Shown one piece after another: positions 1-5,106 of a stretch of 5,706 bases of DNA (position 1 is the stretch's first letter; each line of letters starts with the position of its first letter). The notes under the pieces are model-generated. The model saw only the letters and a program-made list of their open reading frames with translations, did no database searches and was not told the origin of the DNA. The DNA comes from Paracoccaceae bacterium (lineage in GTDB: Bacteria > Pseudomonadota > Alphaproteobacteria > Rhodobacterales > Rhodobacteraceae): positions 1 to 5,706 of the forward strand of contig DQCI01000274.1 in the NCBI GenBank assembly GCA_003545125.1. Reading direction: 5' to 3'. The position numbers were made by a program, and so were the translations under genes.

Positions 1-113
1 CGCGAGGCAAGTGCTGCAATCTCGTCCACCGGGAACTGGCGCTCGGCCAGGATGTTCAGCATTTCGCGGCCCACGTTGCCCGTGGCGCCGACGACGACGA
101 CTCTGTAGCCCAT
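1..113 (-). CDS. asd: Aspartate-semialdehyde dehydrogenase, N-terminal fragment (runs off left edge)
   Basis: Only the first 37 codons are present; the gene continues beyond the left edge. The product reduces aspartyl phosphate to aspartate semialdehyde with NADPH in the cytoplasm, the branch point to lysine/diaminopimelate, threonine and methionine. Seen in the sequence: the peptide begins [20 protein letters not shown], with the dinucleotide-binding G-A-T-G-x-V-G loop at residues 9-15 directly after a hydrophobic beta strand, as in Asd proteins. The following stretch ([16 protein letters not shown]) also fits the family N-terminus. The start is supported by an AGGAGA Shine-Dalgarno sequence about 7 nt upstream. 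The lipoprotein gene lies upstream on the same strand, 129 bp away, with hairpins between, so asd may have its own promoter or be read through. The catalytic cysteine and histidine are outside the window. Confidence 0.93.
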   Translation of the reverse strand, partial: MGYRVVVVGATGNVGREMLNILAERQFPVDEIAALAS

Positions 114-130
114 CGGGGTCTCCTTCTGTG

Positions 131-150
131 CGTTCCCAGGGGCGGGAACG
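131..150. repeat. Perfect 7-bp inverted repeat in the asd leader
   Basis: CGTTCCC at 131-137 and GGGAACG at 144-150 are exact reverse complements around a 6-nt spacer, 17 bp upstream of the asd start codon. In RNA it would be a short GC-rich hairpin just before the asd ribosome-binding site; in DNA it could be an operator. No U-tract follows, so it is not a classical terminator. A repeat of this size can arise by chance in a window this long, so function is unproven. Confidence 0.4.
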
Positions 151-200
151 TCCGCGGGCTTAACGCAAACTGGGTCTACGGAAAAGGGGGCTCGGACGGG

Positions 201-232
201 GGTTGCGCGGGTGTGGACCCGCAGTCGCAACC
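201..232 (-). terminator. Possible terminator/processing hairpin between lipoprotein gene and asd
   Basis: Read on the minus strand, GGTTGCG (232-226) pairs with CGCAACC (207-201), and inside it CGGGT (221-217) pairs with ACCCG (212-208). This gives a 12-bp stem with a CCAC loop and a 4-nt bulge (ACTG). It begins 10 nt after the lipoprotein stop codon. The T-run is poor: only TTTT, about 13-17 nt beyond the stem inside a C-rich stretch. The stem is strong and the position is right, but a clean intrinsic terminator would have T residues immediately after it. It may instead be an mRNA 3'-end stabiliser or a partial attenuator in front of asd. Confidence 0.42.
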
Positions 233-242
233 GCGGTGCAGA

Positions 243-551
243 TCATCCGCAGTCGAGCGTGGCCGTCATCAAGGCTGCATCGCCGGCCAGGCTGCCTGAC
301 GTCACCGCACAACCGGTAACCCGGGTCACAGCGATCTCCGCCTTGGCCATCACCTCGGAGAGTCGCGGCAGCATTTCGGGCGAGGTGCGGTAGATTTCGA
401 CCATTTCGCCCTTGCGCCAGATGGTGAACCGCGAGCCCGCGACCTCGGCCTCGAGTTTCTGCCCGCGCATGAGTTGCGGAGAGGGCGACGCGCAGGCCGC
501 GAGGGTGGCCGCCAACGCCAGAAAGATAAGAGAGTATGTGCGATGTTTCAT
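243..551 (-). CDS. Small predicted lipoprotein, 102 aa, function unknown
   Basis: The family is not recognised. Seen directly: a lipoprotein signal peptide MKHRTYSLIFLALAATLAAC with a positive n-region (K2, H3, R4), a hydrophobic h-region and an LAAC lipobox, making Cys20 the expected lipidated residue. Position +2 is Ala rather than Asp, which by the usual rule for Gram-negatives favours the outer membrane. The mature part is about 82 aa, a compact alpha/beta-looking domain (FTIWRKGEMVEIYRTS, then helical LPRLSEVMAKAEIAV). Two further cysteines, Cys81 and Cys101, could form a disulfide in the periplasm. The start at 551 is preferred over an in-frame ATG at 581 because only it puts the signal peptide at the N-terminus and has a GGGTGG-like Shine-Dalgarno 4-9 nt upstream. 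It lies upstream of asd on the same strand and diverges from the ten-helix membrane protein gene. Confidence 0.78.
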   Translation of the reverse strand: MKHRTYSLIFLALAATLAACASPSPQLMRGQKLEAEVAGSRFTIWRKGEMVEIYRTSPEMLPRLSEVMAKAEIAVTRVTGCAVTSGSLAGDAALMTATLDCG

Positions 552-583
552 GGGTCCACCCAAACGCATTGTGGTTAACAAAT

Positions 584-607
584 GGTGAACGCACCCCGTG
601 CGTCACC
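584..607. repeat. Bulged inverted repeat in divergent spacer
   Basis: GGTG (584-587) plus ACGCAC (589-594) pair with GTGCGT (598-603) plus CACC (604-607), leaving A588 bulged and a CCC loop. That is ten pairs in total. It sits 33 bp upstream of the lipoprotein start codon. It could be an operator or a leader hairpin; no T-run follows on either strand. Confidence 0.35.
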
Positions 608-645
608 CTGCCACAGTTACCGAGAGAAGGGTTGTCGATAGTTAC

Positions 646-669
646 ATTCACAACAATGAATATGTGAAT
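646..669. promoter_or_regulatory. AT-rich inverted repeat, candidate operator
   Basis: ATTCACA at 646-652 and TGTGAAT at 663-669 are exact reverse complements separated by 10 bp. The right arm ends 13 bp before the start codon of the membrane-protein gene and abuts its GGAG ribosome-binding site. The half-site spacing (centre to centre 17 bp) suits a dimeric regulator. The half-sites are inverted relative to the CRP-type TGTGA-N6-TCACA order, and they do not match an FNR box. Regulator unknown. Confidence 0.35.
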
Positions 670-682
670 ATGGAGCTATCCC

Positions 683-1897
683 ATGAAACCCACCCCCGCA
701 GCGGAGAAATACTCGCCGCTTTATTTCCTGGCCTCGGTCGGGGCCGGCGGTCTCGTCGTTACCTTCTTCATGTACCTGATGTTCTGGGTGCCACATCCCG
801 GCCGCCCGGTCGCCACCTTCGACGACATCGCCGCCTATTGGCCCACCGCCGGCCTGCCCGCGCAGGCCGCCATCGTGATCGCCATGATCGGCATCGCCGT
901 CTTCGCGGTCATGAACCTGCAAAAGCTGTTCTGGAACATCTCGACGTTCAACACCTGGCGGAAGACCGAAGGCTACAAGGTCTTCCGCACCACCAATGCC
1001 GAAACCCAATTGCTCGCCTACCCGCTGGCGCTGGCGATGTCGGTGAACGGGTTGTTCATGGTCAGCCTCACTTTCGTGCCGGGTCTGTGGAACGTGGTCG
1101 AATACCTCTTCCCCTTCGCCATCGCGGGTTTTCTCGCCATCGGCGCCTTCGCCCTCCTCATCATCGGCGATTTCCTCGGCCGGGTGCTGACCACGGGTGG
1201 CGTGTTCGACGTGACCGCGCACAACTCCTTCGCCCAACTCCTGCCGACTTTCGCGCTGGCGATGGTGGCCGTGGGCCTCGCGGCCCCCGCCGCGATGTCG
1301 TCCACCCCGTTCGTGGTCTCGGCCGGCGTGATGCTCTCGACCTTCTTTGGCATGGCCGCCGTGATCTACGGGTTGATCGCGCTCTTCACCGCCTTCAACT
1401 CGATGCTGCACTACGGCACCGCGAAAGAAGCCGCGCCGACGCTGATGATCGTGATCCCGATCCTCACCACGCTCGGCATCATGATGCTGCGCCAGTCGCA
1501 CGGTCTGCACGGCACCTTCGAGGTGCACACCAACGCCGGTGAGACCATGGTCTTCCTCAGCCGGATGCTGTCGATCCAGTTCCTGTTCCTCTTCCTCGGG
1601 ATGCTGATTCTGATCCGCCAGGGCTACTTCAAGGACTTCGTCCTCGGCGACAAGCTCTCGCCCGGCTCCTATGCGCTCGTCTGCCCCGGTGTCGCGATCT
1701 CGGTCATGCTGCACTTCTTCATCAACACGGGCCTCGTGTCCGCCGGCATCATCGAGAAATTCGGCACCATCTATTGGATCGAATCGGCCGTCGCTATCGG
1801 CTTCCAGCTCGCCACGGTCTGGCTGGTGTTCCGCCTCAACGGCCAGCACTTCGCCAAGGTGGCCGAAGCCCCCGGTGACGTGGTCGCCGCCGAGTAA
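683..1897 (+). CDS. Ten-helix membrane protein, SLAC1/TehA-like; probable TsoY-family (seleno)protein homologue (Cys form)
   Basis: 404 aa, inner membrane. I see about ten hydrophobic segments, roughly residues 13-36, 58-80, 108-133, 142-165, 183-205, 208-237, 252-270, 288-312, 328-352 and 362-384. Ten helices is the count of the SLAC1/TehA (tellurite-resistance/dicarboxylate transporter) fold. From memory it most resembles alphaproteobacterial proteins annotated 'TsoY family (seleno)protein'; this is recognition, not a search result. A short polar N-terminus and acidic C-terminus (APGDVVAAE) flank the helices. The only cysteine is Cys334, in LVCPGVAIS within helix 9. If the family assignment holds, this is a likely place for selenocysteine in other members. 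Substrate and function are unknown. The ATG at 683 has GGAG 7 nt upstream and no better in-frame alternative. The gene appears monocistronic: divergent promoter region on the left, strong terminator 25 bp after the stop. Confidence 0.72.
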   Translation: MKPTPAAEKYSPLYFLASVGAGGLVVTFFMYLMFWVPHPGRPVATFDDIAAYWPTAGLPAQAAIVIAMIGIAVFAVMNLQKLFWNISTFNTWRKTEGYKVFRTTNAETQLLAYPLALAMSVNGLFMVSLTFVPGLWNVVEYLFPFAIAGFLAIGAFALLIIGDFLGRVLTTGGVFDVTAHNSFAQLLPTFALAMVAVGLAAPAAMSSTPFVVSAGVMLSTFFGMAAVIYGLIALFTAFNSMLHYGTAKEAAPTLMIVIPILTTLGIMMLRQSHGLHGTFEVHTNAGETMVFLSRMLSIQFLFLFLGMLILIRQGYFKDFVLGDKLSPGSYALVCPGVAISVMLHFFINTGLVSAGIIEKFGTIYWIESAVAIGFQLATVWLVFRLNGQHFAKVAEAPGDVVAAE

Positions 1898-1922
1898 GGC
1901 AATCGACAGGAAAGCGAGACAG

Positions 1923-1954
1923 GGGCGGCCTACGGGGGCCGCCCTTTGTTCTTT
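1923..1954 (+). terminator. Strong intrinsic terminator of the membrane-protein gene
   Basis: GGGCGGCC (1923-1930) and GGCCGCCC (1937-1944) form a perfect 8-bp all-GC stem around a 6-nt loop (TACGGG), followed at once by TTTGTTCTTT (1945-1954). Stem, loop and T-rich tail fit a Rho-independent terminator reading rightwards. It lies 25 bp after the stop codon at 1895-1897 and isolates that gene from cobO. Confidence 0.9.
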
Positions 1955-1975
1955 CGGAGCAGGTCGTACGACGGG

Positions 1976-2003
1976 TTGCGCTCGCCTGCCGCGCCGCTAC
2001 CAT
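1976..2003 (+). promoter_or_regulatory. Weak candidate promoter for cobO
   Basis: TTGCGC (1976-1981) and TACCAT (1998-2003) are separated by 16 bp and lie between the upstream terminator and the cobO ribosome-binding site, where a promoter is needed. The -35 shares TTG and the -10 shares four of six bases with the sigma-70 consensus. The leader would be under 20 nt, so there is no room for a cobalamin riboswitch between this promoter and cobO, and none is apparent upstream of it. Confidence 0.3.
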
Positions 2004-2027
2004 CGACGGTCACAAAGGAGCGCGCCA

Positions 2028-2648
2028 ATGTCTGAAGACCCGAAAAACGACCCCGACCGCCATGCCCAGAAGATGGCCAAGAAGAAGGTGGCGCGCGACA
2101 AGATCATGTCGACCAAGACCGATGAGAAAGGGCTCATCATCGTCCATACCGGCAAGGGCAAGGGCAAATCCTCCGCCGCTTTCGGTATGATCTTTCGCGC
2201 TATTGCCCACGGCATGCCCTGCGCCGTCGTGCAATACATCAAGGGCGGCATGAAGACCGGCGAGCGGGACCTGATCGAGAGCCGGTTCGGTGACATCTGC
2301 GCTTTCCACACGATGGGCGAGGGCTTCACCTGGGAGACCCAGGACAAGACCCGCGACATCGAGATGGCACAGGCGGCCTGGGGGAAATCGAAAGAACTGA
2401 TCCGCGATCCCGGGATCCGGATGGTGCTGCTCGACGAGATCAACATCGCGCTGCGGTACGGATATCTGGACCTGGCCGATGTGGTCGACTTCCTGAAGAC
2501 CGAGAAACCTCAGATGACCCATGTGATCCTCACCGGGCGCAATGCTGCCGACGATCTGATCGAGATCGCAGACCTGGTGACCGAAATGGAACTGGTGAAA
2601 CATCCGTTCCGCGCGGGCGTGAAGGCGCAGGCGGGGGTGGAATTCTAG
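2028..2648 (+). CDS. cobO: Cob(I)yrinic acid a,c-diamide adenosyltransferase (CobO/BtuR/CobA type)
   Basis: 206 aa, cytoplasmic, close to the usual ~200 aa of the family. It transfers the 5'-deoxyadenosyl group of ATP to the cobalt of a reduced corrinoid, in adenosylcobalamin synthesis or salvage. Seen: a basic N-terminal extension (RHAQKMAKKKVARDK), then beta-strand GLIIVH and the P-loop TGKGKGKSSAAFG starting at residue 41. Next come GMPCAVVQYIKGG (62-74), the family block HTMGEGFTWETQDKTRD (94-110) and a Walker-B-like strand VLLDEINIAL (133-142). LTGRNA follows at 168-173, and the typical end is HPFRAGVKAQAGVEF. All key ATP-binding elements are intact. The start at 2028 has AAAGGAG (2014-2020) 7 nt upstream; longer in-frame reading upstream crosses the terminator and lacks family similarity. 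It stands alone here, without other cob genes in view. Confidence 0.96.
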   Translation: MSEDPKNDPDRHAQKMAKKKVARDKIMSTKTDEKGLIIVHTGKGKGKSSAAFGMIFRAIAHGMPCAVVQYIKGGMKTGERDLIESRFGDICAFHTMGEGFTWETQDKTRDIEMAQAAWGKSKELIRDPGIRMVLLDEINIALRYGYLDLADVVDFLKTEKPQMTHVILTGRNAADDLIEIADLVTEMELVKHPFRAGVKAQAGVEF

Positions 2649-2656
2649 GCGGGGGT

Positions 2657-2676
2657 AAGCCGCTTCAAAGCGGCTT
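2657..2676. repeat. Palindrome 1 of a three-unit array downstream of cobO
   Basis: AAGCCGCTT (2657-2665) and AAGCGGCTT (2668-2676) are exact reverse complements around CA. The dyad centre is between 2666 and 2667. It begins 8 nt after the cobO stop codon, so as RNA it could end or protect the cobO transcript, though no T-run follows. Confidence 0.85.
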
Positions 2677-2678
2677 GA

Positions 2679-2700
2679 AACGCGGTTTCGAAACCGCGTT
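2679..2700. repeat. Palindrome 2 of the array (perfect, 22 bp)
   Basis: AACGCGGTTTC (2679-2689) is followed directly by its reverse complement GAAACCGCGTT (2690-2700). The dyad centre is between 2689 and 2690, exactly 23 bp from that of palindrome 1. Two bases (GA) separate it from palindrome 1. The core GTTTCGAAAC is shared with palindrome 3. Confidence 0.92.
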
Positions 2701-2702
2701 CA

Positions 2703-2722
2703 AAGGCGTTTCGAAACGCCTT
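2703..2722. repeat. Palindrome 3 of the array (perfect, 20 bp)
   Basis: AAGGCGTTTC (2703-2712) is followed by GAAACGCCTT (2713-2722). The centre lies between 2712 and 2713, again exactly 23 bp from palindrome 2, with a 2-nt linker (CA). Read leftwards it starts 17 nt after the stop codon of the VIT-family gene and is followed by TTTG, so it could act as that gene's 3' hairpin. The array as a whole is placed as a bidirectional terminator or transcript-end element between two convergent genes. Confidence 0.9.
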
Positions 2723-2739
2723 CGCCCGCTCCCGGAAAG

Positions 2740-3429
2740 TCAGAACAGCGACCCGATCGCCGTCGTCAGCGCCATGGCGAAGGCCCCCCAGAGCGTGACC
2801 CGGGCAACCGCGGGCAACAGCCGGGCGCCGCCCGCAGCCGCCGACATTGCGCCGAGCCCGACCAGGCAGACGAGCGATGTGCCCGCGACGGCCGGAATGA
2901 TGTTCTCAAACGAGCTCAGGAGCGTGGCCAGCACCGGCGGGGCGGCCCCGACCGCGAAGGCCGCCGTCGAGGCCAGCGCGGCCGACATCGGCTTGGCCGC
3001 ATTGGCGGCCGAAATGCCGATTTCGTCGCGGGTGTGGGCGACCAGGGCGTCCTTTTCCATGAGGTCTTCCGCCACCTCCCGCGCCAGCCCCGGCTCGACG
3101 CCGCGGCTCTCGTAGATCGCCACCAGTTCATCCAGTTCGCGTTCGGGGTGCTCCTCAAGCGCCTTCTTTTCGCGCGCAATGTCGGCGCGTTCTGCGTCGG
3201 CCTGTGACGACACCGAGACATAGACCCCGGCCGCCATCGAAATCGTCCCGGCAACGAGCCCCGCCACCCCCGCGACCATCACGTCGGCCTTGTCGGACGT
3301 GGCCGCCGCAACCCCGACGATCAGGCTGCTGATCGACACGATCCCGTCGTTGGCGCCGAGCACCGCAGAACGAAACCAGGCAAAACGATGCACCATGTGA
3401 TCGAGCTGAGACGGGTGAGTTTCGTTCAT
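2740..3429 (-). CDS. VIT1/CCC1 family Fe2+/Mn2+ transporter
   Basis: 229 aa, inner membrane. The family moves Fe2+ or Mn2+ out of the cytoplasm (into vacuoles in plants and yeast). Seen: TM1 with the signature SAVLGANDGIVS (residues 21-32, Asp28), TM2 with ISMAAGVYVSVSSQADAE (63-80, Met65), and a cytoplasmic acidic helical region (80-136, with many Glu/Asp) matching the family's metal-binding domain. Three further helices follow, around 148-171, 177-200 and 206-228, ending in the usual GAFAMALTTAIGSLF. This five-helix plan and length are normal for bacterial members. Odd: residue 69 is Val where the family normally has Glu (SMAxGE[YF]VSV). The start at 3429 has a GGAAGG ribosome-binding site. 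It follows the ThDP-enzyme gene after only 21 bp on the same strand, so co-transcription is likely. Metal specificity cannot be read from the sequence. Confidence 0.93.
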   Translation of the reverse strand: MNETHPSQLDHMVHRFAWFRSAVLGANDGIVSISSLIVGVAAATSDKADVMVAGVAGLVAGTISMAAGVYVSVSSQADAERADIAREKKALEEHPERELDELVAIYESRGVEPGLAREVAEDLMEKDALVAHTRDEIGISAANAAKPMSAALASTAAFAVGAAPPVLATLLSSFENIIPAVAGTSLVCLVGLGAMSAAAGGARLLPAVARVTLWGAFAMALTTAIGSLF

Positions 3430-3450
3430 CGCGGCCTTCCCATTTGCACT

Positions 3451-5106
3451 CTATTGATCGGTTGTGGCGGCCTGTCCGCAGATCTCGCTCAATGTCTGCG
3501 TGGTGGTCAGCGCTTCGGGGTCGAGCTTGAGGTCGATCACGGCCGGTTTGCCCGAGGCCAGCGCGCGCTCGAAGGCCGGGCCGAACGCCGCGTTCGTCAC
3601 GACCGTCTCGCCGTGCGCACCGTAAGCCCTCGCCAGCGCCGCGAAGTCGGGATTGGCGAGGTCGGTGCCGGAGACGCGGCCGGGATAGGCGCGTTCCTGG
3701 TGCATCCGGATCGTGCCGTAACGGCCGTTGTTGGCCACGATCGCCACCACCTGCGCGCCGTGCTGCACGGCGGTCGAGAGCTCGTTCAGGGTCATCTGGA
3801 AGCAGCCGTCGCCGGTCCAGGCCACCGCCGGACGGCCCGTTTCCAGCGCGGCGGCGATGGCCGCGGGGAAGCCGTAGCCCATGCTGCCGGAGGTGGCCCC
3901 GAGGTAGGATTTCGGCCTCGTGAACTGGTGGTAGCGGTGCAGCCACATGTTGTAGTTGCCGGCGCCATTGGCGATCACGCTGCCGTCCGGCAAGCGCCGG
4001 CCAAGCTCGGCGACGACAGTCTCGAGCTTCACCGCCCCGGGCGTCCCGACCGGTTCGCGCCAGGCCTCGTAGCCGGACCTGAGCCGGGCCCGCCAACCCG
4101 CCCATTCGGCGCGGCCCGGACCGTTCTCCGCTGCCAGCGCCGCCAGCATCGCGGGCGCCGTGGCGCCGATGCCAAGGTCCGGCCGGAAGACGCGGCCCAG
4201 CTCATCAGGGTCCGGGTGGATATGGATGATGGTCTTGCCGGGCGCTGCGGGATCGACCGCGTAGCCACCGGAAGCCACGTCGCCAAAGCGGCTCCCGAGG
4301 ATCAAAAGCGTATCGGCCTCGACCAGTGCGGCTTTCAGGTCGGGACGCATGCCGACGCTGAGATCGCCCACGTAGGAGGGGTGACGGTTGTCCATGTAAT
4401 CCTGCCGCCGAAAGGCCAGCGCCACAGGCAGGCCCTGGGCTTCGGCGAAACGGGTCAGATCAACCGCCGCCGCTTCCGTCCAGAGCGGCCCACCGGCAAT
4501 GACCAGTGGCCGCGCGGCGGCCGCGAGCCGATCCATGACCGCCGCAACCGCCGCAGGGGCGACGGCAGCCGGTGCAGGCGCAACCGCGCTCAGGTCTTGC
4601 GCCTCCACCTCCGCCGAGAGCATGTCTTCGGGCAGCGCCAGCACCACCGGCCCGGGCCGGCCCGACATCGCCACGTGGAACGCACGCGAAATGTATTCCG
4701 GCAGCCGCCGGGGGTCGTCGACCTCGGCTGCCCATTTGACGAGCGGGCCGAAGAAGGCGCGGAAGTCCACCTCCTGGAAGGCCGCACGATCGCGGTGGCC
4801 ACGCGCGATCTGGCCGATGAAGACGATCATCGGCGTCGAATCGTGCATCGCAACGTGGAGGCCCGCAGACGCGTTGGCAGCACCCGGGCCGCGGGTCACG
4901 AACAGCACGCCCGGAGTATTGGTGAGCTTGGCATGGGCCTCGGCCATCATCGCCGCTCCACCCTCCTGGCGGCAGACCACGTTCTGGATACCCGAATCAT
5001 GGAGGCCGTCGAGCGCAGCGAGGAAGCTTTCGCCGGGCACCGAAAACACCCGGGCAATGCCCTGGATCTTCAGCGCGTCCACCAGGATTTTCCCACCGTG
5101 CCGCAT
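3451..5106 (-). CDS. Thiamine-diphosphate-dependent enzyme, acetolactate-synthase superfamily
   Basis: 551 aa, cytoplasmic. Three-domain plan of the acetohydroxyacid synthase/pyruvate oxidase superfamily. The PYR domain (about 1-165) has the cofactor-activating Glu48 in CRQEGGAAMMAEA, TRGPGAANA (71-79) and AFQEVDF (109-115). A central domain (about 185-325) follows. The PP domain (about 365-530) has GSMGYGFPAAIA (407-418) and the ThDP/Mg motif GDG (432-434) to ANNGRYG (458-464). True acetohydroxyacid synthases carry GMVxQWQ after the NN; here it reads NNGRYGTIRMHQERAYPGR. RFGDVASGG (273-281) also stands where they have RFDDRVTG. No ilvN-like regulatory subunit gene adjoins. So it is probably another 2-oxoacid decarboxylase or carboligase, substrate unknown. 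I chose ATG 5106 (MRHGGKILVDAL) because GAAAGG lies 7 nt upstream; the in-frame ATG at 5145 has no ribosome-binding site and adds 13 atypical residues. Likely first gene of an operon with the VIT gene. Confidence 0.9.
   Translation of the reverse strand: MRHGGKILVDALKIQGIARVFSVPGESFLAALDGLHDSGIQNVVCRQEGGAAMMAEAHAKLTNTPGVLFVTRGPGAANASAGLHVAMHDSTPMIVFIGQIARGHRDRAAFQEVDFRAFFGPLVKWAAEVDDPRRLPEYISRAFHVAMSGRPGPVVLALPEDMLSAEVEAQDLSAVAPAPAAVAPAAVAAVMDRLAAAARPLVIAGGPLWTEAAAVDLTRFAEAQGLPVALAFRRQDYMDNRHPSYVGDLSVGMRPDLKAALVEADTLLILGSRFGDVASGGYAVDPAAPGKTIIHIHPDPDELGRVFRPDLGIGATAPAMLAALAAENGPGRAEWAGWRARLRSGYEAWREPVGTPGAVKLETVVAELGRRLPDGSVIANGAGNYNMWLHRYHQFTRPKSYLGATSGSMGYGFPAAIAAALETGRPAVAWTGDGCFQMTLNELSTAVQHGAQVVAIVANNGRYGTIRMHQERAYPGRVSGTDLANPDFAALARAYGAHGETVVTNAAFGPAFERALASGKPAVIDLKLDPEALTTTQTLSEICGQAATTDQ

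Larger units (their letters stand above)
552..682. promoter_or_regulatory. Divergent intergenic region, presumed promoters for both flanking genes
   Basis: This 131-bp spacer between the divergent lipoprotein and membrane-protein genes is clearly more AT-rich (especially 635-675) than the rest of the window. It must carry the start signals for both directions. I see no convincing sigma-70 pair. A weak TTGTCG at 632-637 lacks a good -10 at normal spacing, and TACATT at 643-648 lacks a -35. It also holds a bulged hairpin (584-607) and an inverted repeat (646-669). The rightward gene has a GGAG ribosome-binding site at 672-675. Confidence 0.45.

Noticed and set aside
160..651. 163-codon minus-strand frame overlapping the lipoprotein gene
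   Set aside because: No signal, motif or ribosome-binding site support; the overlapping frame encodes a textbook lipoprotein signal peptide and lipobox.
617..1849. 410-codon open frame on the minus strand antisense to the ten-helix protein gene
   Set aside because: The product is a low-complexity His/Glu/Arg/Gly-rich string with no motifs, whereas the plus-strand frame is a clean polytopic membrane protein with ribosome-binding site and terminator.
1963..1972. Perfect 10-bp palindrome GTCGTACGAC upstream of the possible cobO -35
   Set aside because: Several 10-bp perfect palindromes are expected by chance in 5.7 kb, and nothing else supports an operator here.
1898..2027. Cobalamin riboswitch upstream of cobO
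   Set aside because: The space is filled by a terminator and a short leader, is far too small for a ~200-nt B12 riboswitch, and I see no B12-box-like sequence.
1671..2648. Longer version of CobO beginning inside the upstream membrane-protein gene
   Set aside because: The extension crosses a strong intrinsic terminator and is Ser/Arg-rich without family similarity; ATG 2028 has an AAAGGAG site and gives the family length.
2657..2722. Palindrome array as a CRISPR or as an insertion-sequence remnant
   Set aside because: Units abut with 2-nt linkers, so there are no spacers of CRISPR size. There is no transposase remnant or target-site duplication nearby.
2675..3115. 146-codon plus-strand frame starting inside the palindrome array
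   Set aside because: It is the antisense shadow of the VIT-family gene, Ala/Ser/Thr-rich, and its start lies in the repeats without a ribosome-binding site.
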